Shown piece by piece: positions 39,653 to 48,271 of a DNA stretch of 64,000 nt (the first letter of the stretch is position 1; the number at the start of each line of letters is the position of its first letter). Position numbers and translations under genes: made by a program. Origin of the DNA: Streptomyces sp. HPF1205 (lineage in GTDB: Bacteria > Actinomycetota > Actinomycetes > Streptomycetales > Streptomycetaceae); NCBI RefSeq assembly GCF_020400825.1, contig NZ_JAINVH010000003.1:124001-188000 (forward strand), read 5' to 3'. The notes under the pieces were generated by a model. The model ran no database searches and was not told where the DNA came from. It saw only the letters and a program-made list of their open reading frames with translations.

Positions 39653-40156
39653 ATGACGACCACCGTCCACACGGTTGTGGACAGCCCCTGCGGACTGCTC
39701 ACCCTGGTGGGACGCGACAACGCGATCTCCGGCCTCTACATGACCGATCAGCGTCACCGGCCCGCACAGGAACGCTTCGGGCCGCGCGACGACGCCATGC
39801 CCGTCTTCGCGGAAGCCGCCGCGCAACTCACCGCCTACTTCGCCGGTGACCGCACAGGCTTCGACCTTGACCTGGCGATGGACGGCACGCCGTTCCAAGT
39901 GCGCGTCTGGGCGGCACTGCGCGAGATCCCCTACGGCGAGACCGTCTCCTACGGCGAGCTCGCCGAGGCCATCGGCCGACCGGGCGCCTCGCGCGCGGTG
40001 GGGCTGGCCAACGGGAAGAACCCGATCGGCATCATCGTGCCCTGCCACCGCGTGATCGGTGCGAACGGCAGCATGACGGGCTACGGAGGCGGCCTCGACC
40101 GCAAACGCTGGCTGCTGGCCCTCGAAGGCGCGTCGATGCAACCGATGCTCGGCTGA
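39653..40156 (+). CDS. ogt: Methylated-DNA-protein cysteine methyltransferase
   Basis: 167 residues. Suicide O6-methylguanine repair: PCHRV with acceptor Cys131, the HTH-like [23 protein letters not shown] and N-gate [14 protein letters not shown] are intact. 51 bp downstream of the Ada-AlkA gene, forming a two-gene adaptive-response operon. Confidence 0.95.
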   Translation: MTTTVHTVVDSPCGLLTLVGRDNAISGLYMTDQRHRPAQERFGPRDDAMPVFAEAAAQLTAYFAGDRTGFDLDLAMDGTPFQVRVWAALREIPYGETVSYGELAEAIGRPGASRAVGLANGKNPIGIIVPCHRVIGANGSMTGYGGGLDRKRWLLALEGASMQPMLG

Positions 40157-40270
40157 CCGCGGCGCACCAACGGCTGCCGGACCGTACCCTTCGCGCCCCC
40201 TGAGCATCGGCTCGGGTGACCGGCATCCGCGTCCCGGGCGGCGCCCGACGTCAACACACAGCCGCGAAAG

Positions 40271-42916
40271 TCACCCTGCCGGATTCCGTGCCGCCAACTC
40301 GGCCACCGCTGGGCCCCCTTCGACGGGCGCGCCTGGGGCGCCGCCGGCCTCGCGCCGCCGCGTGCGCCACCACCCGTAGGCCGCCAGTGCTGCCACTCCC
40401 AGGAGTGATGCCCCGCCGACCGCCTCCCCGGCGTGCAGTCCGGGCGGCGTGAAGGAGCACGAGACACCGGCCGCGCGTCCGTCGAGCGGAACCGCCAGGA
40501 GGCCGAGGTACTCCTGCGCGGGGCCCGAGGCGCCGTGGTCGGTCCTGCACGTCCACCCGGTGATCGCGGGCGTGGCGATCACCGCGAAGCCCCGCGAACC
40601 TGCCGGGAGCCGCGCGCTGATCCCGTCGTCCGTGACGTGCACCTGTGTGGCGGCGCCGGCCGCGATCCGCCGCTCGGCGGCCGCCAGGCGCCCGCGATCG
40701 AGGCACCCCACACCCCCGGGGTCGAGCCACCCGGGCTCGAACACCCGCACCCAGGCGGTGAACTTCCCGCCCCGAGGGGCCTTCCCGAGCCGCTGCATAG
40801 GCGCCCGGTGCGTAGGCCAGCGCCCGATGTAGGTGACCGGCTGCTGTCCCGCCAGATGGACATCGACCATCGCGTACGGCGCCCAGAAGTACACGTCGCT
40901 GCCGACCGGACACGACGACTCCAGCCGGTACGTGCTGCCCTTCCAGTCGCCGCGGTTCCCCGTGATGTGGAAGCCGCCCGCGTCGGCCCGCATCGGACGT
41001 CCTTGCGGGTCCCACATGCGCATGGTGCTCATGGTGTAGACCCGGCTGCCGAGCAGCATCTCCTGGTTCGCGTACGGCGACGTCCCGTAGCCCCCGGCCG
41101 GCGCCCGGCGAACGGTGACCAGGGGTGGTACCTGTTGCCTCGTGACCGTCGGCGGACCGGCCTGCTGGGGGGCGTTGCGCCGGTTCGGCCCAGGCGGCGA
41201 GTGAAGACGCGCACCGACCGAGAACAGGACGTCGGTGACCGGGTTGTCGAGGCTCTGCAACGACCGCCCGCGCGACGTCCAGCCGCCGCCCAGCGAGGAC
41301 AGAGTGCGCGTCCAGACGTCGGGAGTGAGGCTGCTGTAGTACTGCGCGCCCTGTCCGCCGACAGACAGGGGATCGTTGCCGACCGTCTGCTCGCGCCCTG
41401 GGTCGGTGCGGTACGCCGGCCAGCCGTCGGCCGCCTCTATGGTGTCGCGCTGCCAGGTCTGGCGCTGGCCCCAGACCGGATACTTGTCGAACGCGGCGAC
41501 CCTCTTGCGGTCGATCCACGCGTTGCTGAAAGCCGACTGCCCCCCCTGGGTCGCGAGCAGCACCCCGATCGCTATTGCGGCGGGCAGGGTACGGCGCAGC
41601 CTTTCGGCGCGCAGCAACAGGAGCAATGCGCCCACGGCGGCGGCCAGGCCGGCAATGACACCTGGATACGCTCCTGGTCCGGCCAGCCCCCTGTCCGCGC
41701 TGACCGCCGCTGTGGCGACCATGGCGGCCATCACCCCCGCGCCATAGGCGACCTGGCGCGGCCTTGGCAGCTCATGCGCGATCGCCAGCCAGGCGGCGAT
41801 CACGAGCATCCCGCTGAGGACGAAGGTCTGTCGGTACGGGCTTCCGTTGGGCGTCGCGAAGGCGTGCCACACCAGGTGGGTCGGCTTCCACTGGAAGGAC
41901 GCCGCCACGGCGAGCACCATGGCCGTCCACACCGTACGAGTGCGGCGCGGCACAGCTGGGTGGAAGGGCAGCACGAAGGCGAGCAGCAGCGCGGCGGTGT
42001 CCACGTAGAGCGAGGGCGTCGAGAACCCGTAGGTGCCCGGCAGCAGCCGCACCAGCATGTCCGACCAGGGCGTGGGCTGGAAGTTCCTCACCAGCCCGGG
42101 GTAGGCGAGACTGGTGCCCTTGACGATGGTGAGCAGCAGGGGCGCGGTCAGCCCCACACCCAGGACGACGCTCATCGCGGCGCGGCCGATCACGAAGAGC
42201 TTGTCCCGGAGAGCCGACCCGAGATCGACGCCAGAGCCGCTGTCCGTGATCAATCGTGCGACGAGTACCAGTGTCGCCCCTATGGTGGCCATGTAGGCGG
42301 TGTAGAAGTTCGCCGTCCAGCACAGAGCGACGACGACGACAGAGACGATCGGCCGCCTGCTGTGTCTGGCCCACTCGCCCACCAGGCACAGCATCGGGAA
42401 GGCGATGAGGCCGTCGAGCCACATGGGGTTGTACGAAGCCTGCATGAGCGTCCAGCCGCACAGGGCGTACGACGTGCCGAGCAGACCGGCCGCCCACCAG
42501 CGCCCTGGACGCAGCGCGAGCAGCAGGCACGCCATCGCCGCGGCGGCTGCGGCGGTCTTCGAGACGGTGACGACATATACGGCGAGGTCGATTTGGTCGC
42601 GCGGGAAGAGCCCCACAAGGAGTGCGAAGGGGCTCGACACATAGGTGCCGAGGTCCGGCAGGAAGCTGGTGCCGTAGCCGGACTGCCAGTTGAGCAGCAG
42701 ACCACCGTCGGCCTTGCCGTGCAGCAGGTCCCACAGGTGGGCGTGAAAGGGGACGAACTGGTTGCCGAGGTCGTTGACGTCCCGGGTGCGGAACCCGAAC
42801 GGGTACTGCCGCGCGATCGCGTCACCCGCGCAGAAGGTGACCGCGGTGACACAGGCGGCCAGGAGCGCCGCACGCAGCCTTGCGACGGCGCCCGGGGGAA
42901 ATGTTTTCGGTGCCAT
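40271..42916 (-). CDS. YfhO-family integral membrane protein
   Basis: 881 residues. About a dozen hydrophobic helices, with GT-C-like features after the first helix (FRTRDVNDLGNQFVPFHAHLWDLLHGKADGG, YGTSFLPDL), then a C-terminal extracytoplasmic domain with paired Cys. YfhO proteins (e.g. in Bacillus) act in lipid-linked glycosylation of teichoic acids. ATG 42916 has GGGGG upstream; an in-frame start at 42937 is possible. Convergent with ogt. Its nearest neighbour upstream is a TetR gene, 400 bp away. Confidence 0.85.
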   Translation of the reverse strand: MAPKTFPPGAVARLRAALLAACVTAVTFCAGDAIARQYPFGFRTRDVNDLGNQFVPFHAHLWDLLHGKADGGLLLNWQSGYGTSFLPDLGTYVSSPFALLVGLFPRDQIDLAVYVVTVSKTAAAAAAMACLLLALRPGRWWAAGLLGTSYALCGWTLMQASYNPMWLDGLIAFPMLCLVGEWARHSRRPIVSVVVVALCWTANFYTAYMATIGATLVLVARLITDSGSGVDLGSALRDKLFVIGRAAMSVVLGVGLTAPLLLTIVKGTSLAYPGLVRNFQPTPWSDMLVRLLPGTYGFSTPSLYVDTAALLLAFVLPFHPAVPRRTRTVWTAMVLAVAASFQWKPTHLVWHAFATPNGSPYRQTFVLSGMLVIAAWLAIAHELPRPRQVAYGAGVMAAMVATAAVSADRGLAGPGAYPGVIAGLAAAVGALLLLLRAERLRRTLPAAIAIGVLLATQGGQSAFSNAWIDRKRVAAFDKYPVWGQRQTWQRDTIEAADGWPAYRTDPGREQTVGNDPLSVGGQGAQYYSSLTPDVWTRTLSSLGGGWTSRGRSLQSLDNPVTDVLFSVGARLHSPPGPNRRNAPQQAGPPTVTRQQVPPLVTVRRAPAGGYGTSPYANQEMLLGSRVYTMSTMRMWDPQGRPMRADAGGFHITGNRGDWKGSTYRLESSCPVGSDVYFWAPYAMVDVHLAGQQPVTYIGRWPTHRAPMQRLGKAPRGGKFTAWVRVFEPGWLDPGGVGCLDRGRLAAAERRIAAGAATQVHVTDDGISARLPAGSRGFAVIATPAITGWTCRTDHGASGPAQEYLGLLAVPLDGRAAGVSCSFTPPGLHAGEAVGGASLLGVAALAAYGWWRTRRREAGGAPGAPVEGGPAVAELAARNPAG

Positions 42917-43316
42917 CGGTTTTCCCCCGGTGTACATGATTCCCGTGATGTCGCCAGATGTTATGCCGATCTTCAATACGGAACGGTGTATGCCGATCGA
43001 CCGCGAGGTGAACGTGCCGTTCCCTGCTGGTAATTGACCTGGCTGCGCGATAAACGATGCCCAACAGAAACGGGGTGAGGGGAACCGGCGGCCGCCGTAC
43101 CGCCTCCGGCCCGGCGAATCCCGGCGCCGTGGAAGGTCCTCCGGGATCCTGAGCACCATGGATGAGGTCACGGTCGTCGCCGGCGGATGAAGCGCCGCCG
43201 CCGCGTGACGCCACCTCGACCGCTGTTGCCTTCGGTGGTGACAGCGGCAAGCAGGATGGGGCGCGCCTCGCTGATCAGGTGGTGCTCAGGGGACAAAACC
43301 CCTGAATACCGGCCCC

Positions 43317-43913
43317 TTACGCGAGCCCGAGTGCGGGAATGACCACCGCGTCGACGTAACGGTGGCTGTACTCCGGGTCCGGGTCGACCCCCTCGATCAT
43401 GGGGCGGGCGAGCGCGGCGCCGAAAAGCAGGTGCGGGATGAACTCGCGTGCCGGATTGTCCGCCGCCAGTTCGCCGCGGTCCACCGCCCGCTGCACCAGG
43501 GTGCCGAAGCTCTCCAACTCCGGTTCGATGAGCAGCTCGCGCAGGGCACGGAAGAGGTCCTCGTTGCGAAACGCGGCGTGCGCCAGCCCGCGCATCAGCT
43601 CCTGGTCTCGCTTGGTGTCGTTCTCGTCATGGGCCCGGATGAGCGCATGCAGGTCGCCCGCGAGCGATCCGGTGTCGATATCGGCGAGCGAGACCTGCTT
43701 GCACCGCTGCAGCGCGGTGGCGACCAGTTCCGGCTTGCCCTTCCACTGCCGGTACAAGGTGGCCTTGCTGGAACGGGTCCGGGCGGCGACGGCGTCCATG
43801 GTGAGCGCCTCGTAGCCGACCTCGCGCAGCAGCTCGACCACTGCCTCGTACAGCTCCTGCTCGCGTTCGGGAGTCAGGCGCGAACGGCGCGCGGGGGGCG
43901 TGTGCGTCGCCAT
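43317..43913 (-). CDS. TetR-family transcriptional regulator
   Basis: 198 residues: N-terminal HTH LTPEREQELYEAVVELLREVGYEALTMDAVAARTRSSKATLYRQWKGK fold with a divergent ligand-binding C-terminal domain. ATG 43913 with GGAGGAGAGG upstream. A perfect 22-bp palindrome lies 113 bp upstream, consistent with autoregulation. No divergent gene is paired with it; YfhO, downstream, is a possible target. Confidence 0.88.
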   Translation of the reverse strand: MATHTPPARRSRLTPEREQELYEAVVELLREVGYEALTMDAVAARTRSSKATLYRQWKGKPELVATALQRCKQVSLADIDTGSLAGDLHALIRAHDENDTKRDQELMRGLAHAAFRNEDLFRALRELLIEPELESFGTLVQRAVDRGELAADNPAREFIPHLLFGAALARPMIEGVDPDPEYSHRYVDAVVIPALGLA

Positions 43914-44026
43914 GCCCTCTCCTCCGTTCCTGCTGGTCACGTACGCGCCAATCGCGTGGGCGCTGATCGTGCTGGTCGGCAGTCCGCGAAACGCTGTCGT
44001 ACACCCGCAAGGGTAGTTCGCCGTCG

Positions 44027-44048
44027 ATCGAAACGCTACCGTTTCGAT
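44027..44048. promoter_or_regulatory. TetR-type operator
   Basis: Perfect 9-bp inverted repeat ATCGAAACG-CTAC-CGTTTCGAT, upstream of the TetR gene. Confidence 0.75.
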
Positions 44049-44091
44049 AGTGGACCGCATCACTTCCACGGCACGACCCCTGGTGGTGCGC

Positions 44092-44118
44092 CTTACCTGG
44101 CGGTGACCGCCAGGTAAG
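44092..44118 (-). terminator. Perfect hairpin between ribA and the TetR gene
   Basis: 12-bp arms CTTACCTGGCGG / CCGCCAGGTAAG with a TGA loop, 73 bp past the ribA stop. No T tract; most likely the ribA terminator. Confidence 0.55.
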
Positions 44119-44191
44119 TCTGCCATCTCAGCCATCCCGCGCGTGGACGAACCGTGGCCAGAGCGTCGACCCCGGGCCGCAACTCTCCGGC

Positions 44192-44827
44192 TCAGGCAGG
44201 TAGCGCCAGTGAGTGGCCGGTGTGCTCCACCTTGGCACGCAGGTAACGGACGTTGGCAGTCGACATGTGGACACCAGTGGGGACCCGCTCGGCGATGGTG
44301 ACGCCAAGGGCGGCGAGTTGACGCGCCTTGTCGGGGTTGTTGCTGAGGAGGTCGATCCGGTCGGCACCGAGTACGGCGAGCATCTGAGCGGCGGCGGTGT
44401 AGTCGCGCTCGTCCTCGCCGCGCCCCAGGGCGCGGTTCGCCTCATAGGTGTCCAAGCCCTCGTCCTGCAGCGCATAGGCGTCGAGCTTCGCGTACAGGCC
44501 TATGCCGCGGCCCTCCTGGCGCAGGTAGAGCAGATAGCCGCCCTGCTCACTGATGCGCTCCACCGCCTCCCGCAACTGCGGCCCGCAGTCGCAGCGCTCC
44601 GACCCGAAGACGTCACCCGTCATGCACTCGGAGTGCGGCCTGACCAACGGCACGTCGGCCCCCGCATAGTCGCCGAGTCCGAGCGCCAGGTGCTCCTTGC
44701 CGTCCACCAGCCCGGTGAACGTGAACACGTCGGCCGTCGTCCCCCAACCATCGGGGAACCTCAGCGGGACACGCACCTTCGTACGGATACCGGCGGCAGC
44801 GGGAGCCGTAATCGCGTCAACCGTCAT
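44192..44827 (-). CDS. ribA: GTP cyclohydrolase II (stand-alone)
   Basis: First step of riboflavin synthesis from GTP. Zinc ligands Cys68, Cys79 and Cys81 (HSECMTGDVFGSERCDCG), catalytic RQEGRGIGL and C-terminal NNPDKARQLAALGV are intact. 211 residues from ATG 44827 (GAGGGGG upstream). Not fused to ribB and not in a rib operon, so probably an extra copy; such copies often serve a secondary pathway. Confidence 0.94.
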   Translation of the reverse strand: MTVDAITAPAAAGIRTKVRVPLRFPDGWGTTADVFTFTGLVDGKEHLALGLGDYAGADVPLVRPHSECMTGDVFGSERCDCGPQLREAVERISEQGGYLLYLRQEGRGIGLYAKLDAYALQDEGLDTYEANRALGRGEDERDYTAAAQMLAVLGADRIDLLSNNPDKARQLAALGVTIAERVPTGVHMSTANVRYLRAKVEHTGHSLALPA

Positions 44828-44847
44828 GGGTGACCCCCTCGTAAGAT

Positions 44848-44861
44848 CTTGAAACCTCAAG
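44848..44861. promoter_or_regulatory. Inverted repeat upstream of ribA
   Basis: CTTGA-AACC-TCAAG, 5-bp arms, 21 bp before the ribA start. Possible operator; regulator unknown. Confidence 0.3.
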
Positions 44862-44900
44862 CTCATACAGGGATGGAAGTATTTCCGGCCAGGCGACGAT

Positions 44901-44914
44901 GTGCGTCACGTCAC
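44901..44914. promoter_or_regulatory. Crp-like site upstream of ribA
   Basis: GTGCGTCACGTCAC fits the streptomycete Crp consensus GTG-N6-GNCAC. Located in the ribA upstream region, 74 bp before the start. Confidence 0.4.
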
Positions 44915-45037
44915 ACGAGCAGCTCAGCCGGATTCGCTCACGGCGAACCAGGCACCCGATCGAGTGAAGCCGCACCCTGACCGCCCGCGGCTGGGACCCG
45001 CGCCGTCGACGTCCCGACGGGACGCTCGCGACCACGA

Positions 45038-45895
45038 TCACTGGCGGAGTTGCCGGGCGGCGGCATCCACCGTCTGTTCGAGCAGGACGGCGATCGTCAT
45101 CGGCCCGACACCGCCGGGGACGGGCGTGATGAGCCGTGCGCGGGTACGAGCGGCGTCGAAGTCGACGTCACCGACATTGCCTTCGTTGTAGCCGGCGTCG
45201 ATCACCACCGCGCCCGGCTTGACGGCGTCGCCCCGAATCAGCCGCGGCCGCCCCACGGCCGCCACCACGATGTCCGCCTCCCGTACGATCGCCGCCAGGT
45301 CGGCGGTCCGGGAGTGGCAGTACGTCACCGTCGCGTCCCTGCCCAGCAGGAGCATTCCGGCCGGCTTGCCCAGGATCGCGCTGCGCCCGACCACGACCGC
45401 GTGCTTACCGGCGAGCCCGACGCCGTACTCGTCGAGCAGCCGCATGATGCCGCCGGGGGTGCACGACACGAAACCGGGCAGTCCGAAGCCCATGGCGGCG
45501 AACGAGTGAGTGGTGACGCCGTCGACGCCCTTCTCCGGCGCAATGGCTTCGAATGCCGCCCGCTCGTCGACGTGCGGGCCGACGGGATGCTGCAGGAGGA
45601 TGCCGTGAACCCGGGGGTCGCGGGACAGCGTGGTGATCGCTTCCACCAGTTCAGCGGTAGTGGTGGCGGCGGGCAGACCGACGTGCCGGGACGCGATGCC
45701 CGCCTTCGCGCTGCGCGCCTGCTTCATGCGTACGTACGTGACCGACGCCGGATCCTCACCCACCAGAACGGTGGCCAGGCAGGGAACGACGCCTGTGCGT
45801 CGGGTGAGATCCGCAGCCTTTGCGGCGGTTTCCTCGCCGATGCGCCGGGCGAGAGCCGCACCGTCCATGAGCTGTGCCGTCCGTGTCGGGGACAT
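45038..45895 (-). CDS. folD: Methylenetetrahydrofolate dehydrogenase / methenyl-THF cyclohydrolase
   Basis: Bifunctional one-carbon enzyme. 285 residues: YVRMKQARSAKAGI with catalytic Tyr/Lys, ILLQHPVGPHVDER, and the NADP site VVVGRSAILGKPAGMLLL; ends TPVPGGVGPMTIAVLLEQT. ATG 45895 has GGGAGG four to five bases upstream. It may be a second folD copy, given its position beside ribA rather than with glyA. Confidence 0.94.
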   Translation of the reverse strand: MSPTRTAQLMDGAALARRIGEETAAKAADLTRRTGVVPCLATVLVGEDPASVTYVRMKQARSAKAGIASRHVGLPAATTTAELVEAITTLSRDPRVHGILLQHPVGPHVDERAAFEAIAPEKGVDGVTTHSFAAMGFGLPGFVSCTPGGIMRLLDEYGVGLAGKHAVVVGRSAILGKPAGMLLLGRDATVTYCHSRTADLAAIVREADIVVAAVGRPRLIRGDAVKPGAVVIDAGYNEGNVGDVDFDAARTRARLITPVPGGVGPMTIAVLLEQTVDAAARQLRQ

Positions 45896-46006
45896 GATGC
45901 CTCCCAGGCGTCGTCGATCACTCGCCCAGGCACACGGCATCGGCGGTCCCCGCCAGGCCGCTCCCCGGTGGTGCTCCACCTCAGCGCCAGTCACGACCCA
46001 CCCCGC

Positions 46007-46150
46007 ACTCTAGTGGCGAGAGCAGGCACCCGGGATCGCCGACTGCCCCTGGCCGAAAGCACCGTCAGGACCCATGTCTGCCGGGCAACTTGCCAACGGG
46101 GCTGCGCGACCGCGTCCAGGGCGTCGATCGCCCCTACGAGTCCGGGCCGC
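46007..46150 (+). pseudogene. Remnant of a LuxR-type regulator HTH
   Basis: Frame one reads LPLAESTVRTHV, the LuxR recognition helix; after a frame shift the sequence continues GLRDRVQGVDRPYESG, matching the canonical LuxR end LRDRVQAVVLAYESGL. No intact regulator is present around it, so this is a decayed 3' fragment. Confidence 0.65.
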
Positions 46151-46197
46151 CACCGCCGCCCGGTGCATCCTGTGCCGGGAGTCACCCGGAAACGACA

Positions 46198-46233
46198 AAG
46201 ATCCCGTCCGATCACGATGATCGGCGGGATCTT
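46198..46233 (-). terminator. Terminator of tRNA-Ala
   Basis: AAGATCCCG-T-CCGATC pairs with GATCGG-CGGGATCTT (15 bp with one bulge, 5-nt loop). It lies 55 bp past the 3' end of the tRNA on the - strand, followed by TTTG there. Confidence 0.7.
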
Positions 46234-46287
46234 GCCAACCGTCCCCAAGCCGAGTGGAAGACAGCCTCAATATGTACTGCTTGCGGT

Positions 46288-46360
46288 GGACCTGAGGGGA
46301 TTCGAACCCCTGACCCCCTCGATGCGAACGAGGTGCGCTACCGGACTGCGCCACAGGCCC
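46288..46360 (-). tRNA. tRNA-Ala(CGC)
   Basis: 73-nt cloverleaf: acceptor GGGCCTG/CAGGTCC with the alanine-specific G3:U70 pair, D stem GCGC, anticodon stem CCTCG/CGAGG with loop TTCGCAT (anticodon CGC, reading GCG), T stem AGGGG/CCCCT with loop TTCGAAT. No CCA encoded. Isolated, with its own terminator. Confidence 0.93.
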
Positions 46361-46442
46361 TTGCAACGAGGGAAACTCTAGCATCCTGGTGCGGGTGGTC
46401 GTGAACGCTATAGCGGCGGCCACCTGAGGAGTGACCACTCGA

Positions 46443-47534
46443 TCACTCGTTGGCGGCGCGGGGGCGGTCCGGGTCGGCGTACTGGTCGAAGAGGGGCGTG
46501 CGCGCCCCCCGGGGGCGCCGTGCGGGCGGTTGCTGGTCGGCGTGCCGTTCGGAACCGCGCTCGGAGGCCTCCCGGCGGGGGGCGGGCGGCTCGGTCGGGG
46601 TCGTACCGGAGCGCGCGGAACTCCAGGTGTCAGGGGCACCCAGGTCGAGGCTTCCGGGGTTGCGAGGGGCGACGGGCGCCGTGACGTACGTGGGCAGCGG
46701 TACGGGGACGGGGTCCCAGCCGTCGTCCGCCGACTGCTGCGCACGCTGCTGGTCCACCCACTCGGCGTGATCCGTCTGCTCCACGAGGGCGCGGCGGTCG
46801 GCAGTACGCGGCGAGGGCGCGGGCGGGGAACTCGCAGCAGGGGGTGTTACGACGGGCTCGGTCGCCGGGCGCTCACGCTCCCTGGGCGCGCTCTCCGGAG
46901 CGGGCGCCGCCGCCTCGGAGCGGGCGCGTAGCCGGCGCGCGGCCTCGGCCGCGCGCCGCTGATCGAGCCGGACCTCGTAACGACGCCGCTCTTGCCGTCG
47001 CATCTGGCCGATGTAAAGGGTGAGCAGAACCGCGGGGACGGCAGGCGCCCACAGCAGCGCGACCCCGCCGACGGCCGCGGCAATGGCGCCGATGGTGAAG
47101 GCGAGGAAGAGCAGCGTAGTGGTACGGCGGCGGCGCGCGAGGAGCTTGGCGCGAGGGCTGGGAACGGGCGTTTTCGTGTTCCCGTTCCCGTTCCCGCCCC
47201 CCATCGCGGGAGTCGCCGCCGGGGCATGAGCGGGGCGTGCGAGGGGGTGCCGTACCTCGGTCACGGGGACGGCAAGGCTGCGGACGTCCACGGCCCCGGC
47301 CAGGTCGATGTCGTCCTCGGCTGTGATGTCGGCATCGGGCTCGACGCTCTCGCCTCGCGCTTTCGCGACACGCCGCTCCATCGCCGCCCGCCCGGACAGG
47401 AGCCGGATGGCGGTGCTGAAGCGTTCCGTCGGACGCGCTTCGTTGAGCTCGTCCTGCCTACGGAGCCACATCGGCACCAAGTAGGCAGCCCAGGCCCCGA
47501 CGATGACTGCGTAGATGAGGCCGCTACTGCTCAC
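46443..47534 (-). CDS. sepX: SepX / GlpR family membrane division protein
   Basis: 363 residues: an N-terminal membrane helix (GLIYAVIVGAWAAYLVPMWL) followed by RRQDELNEARPTERFSTAIRLL, a long cytoplasmic linker, a paired helix hairpin (about 139-176), then a basic and proline-rich tail ending TPLFDQYADPDRPRAANE. This layout is SepX of Streptomyces and GlpR of corynebacteria, the membrane receptor of the gephyrin-like protein Glp in the divisome. The glp gene lies 2 kb upstream in the same strand. GTG 47534 lacks a convincing SD; may be leaderless. Confidence 0.85.
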   Translation of the reverse strand: MSSSGLIYAVIVGAWAAYLVPMWLRRQDELNEARPTERFSTAIRLLSGRAAMERRVAKARGESVEPDADITAEDDIDLAGAVDVRSLAVPVTEVRHPLARPAHAPAATPAMGGGNGNGNTKTPVPSPRAKLLARRRRTTTLLFLAFTIGAIAAAVGGVALLWAPAVPAVLLTLYIGQMRRQERRRYEVRLDQRRAAEAARRLRARSEAAAPAPESAPRERERPATEPVVTPPAASSPPAPSPRTADRRALVEQTDHAEWVDQQRAQQSADDGWDPVPVPLPTYVTAPVAPRNPGSLDLGAPDTWSSARSGTTPTEPPAPRREASERGSERHADQQPPARRPRGARTPLFDQYADPDRPRAANE

Positions 47535-47657
47535 CCGGTACACGGTAGGGGTGATCGAGACACGCCATACGGAATTTGGCCCGGTGTGTCGCACGATCCG
47601 GCTGATATGCCGAGAATTTTGTGCGACCACAGGCCGTATTTCGAACAATAGTTTTAT

Positions 47658-48248
47658 TCAGGTGGTGCGCTGGGCACGAGCCTGGTGCCAGCGGTGCAGC
47701 AGGCCCTCCGGCACCTCCTCGGCCGTCAGCGCGTAGACCAGGTGGTCGCGCCAGCCGCCGTCGATATGCAGATAACGCGGCCGCAACCCTTCTTCGCGGA
47801 AGCCCAGTTTTTCCACCACCCGGCGGCTGGGGCCGTTCTCGGGGCGAATGCACACCTCGACGCGGTGCAGGCCCACTCGGCGGAAGCAGTGGTCGACGGC
47901 GAGTGCGACGGAAGTCGGCATCACCCCGCGGCCGGCCACCGCCTCGTCGACCCAGTAACCGATGTGCGCGGAGCACATGGAGCCCCAGGTGATTCCCGCA
48001 ACGGTGAGTTGACCCGCCAGCCGCCCCTGGTACTCGATCACGAACGGCAGCATGCGGCCCGCGCCGGCCTCCCGGCGCAGATGCCGGACCATTTGCCGGT
48101 AGGTGGGACGCTGCGCCACATGCCCGGGCGGTGCGGGAGGCACGGTCGCCTCCCAGGGGCGCAACCACTCGCGGTTGCGGCGGTTGACCTCGCGCCAGGC
48201 GCGCTGATCGCGCATCCGGATCGGGCGGAGGGTGATGTCACCGTCCAC
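47658..48248 (-). CDS. RimJ/RimL-type GNAT acetyltransferase
   Basis: 196 residues; ITLRPIRMRDQRAWREVN start, acetyl-CoA loop in YWVDEAVAGRGVMPTS and HRVEVCIRPENGPSRRVVEKLGF, typical RimJ. GTG 48248, weak SD. In actinobacteria this gene is conserved between glp(moeA) and sepX/glpR, so a role in protein acetylation linked to division or translation is possible but unproven. Confidence 0.87.
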   Translation of the reverse strand: MDGDITLRPIRMRDQRAWREVNRRNREWLRPWEATVPPAPPGHVAQRPTYRQMVRHLRREAGAGRMLPFVIEYQGRLAGQLTVAGITWGSMCSAHIGYWVDEAVAGRGVMPTSVALAVDHCFRRVGLHRVEVCIRPENGPSRRVVEKLGFREEGLRPRYLHIDGGWRDHLVYALTAEEVPEGLLHRWHQARAQRTT

Positions 48249-48271
48249 CAGCTCAGCCGGCCAGGACCCGT

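Noticed and set aside
39667-39685. Inverted DnaA boxes at the start of ogt
   Set aside because: The sequence lies in coding DNA for the conserved Ogt N-terminus and is explained by codons.
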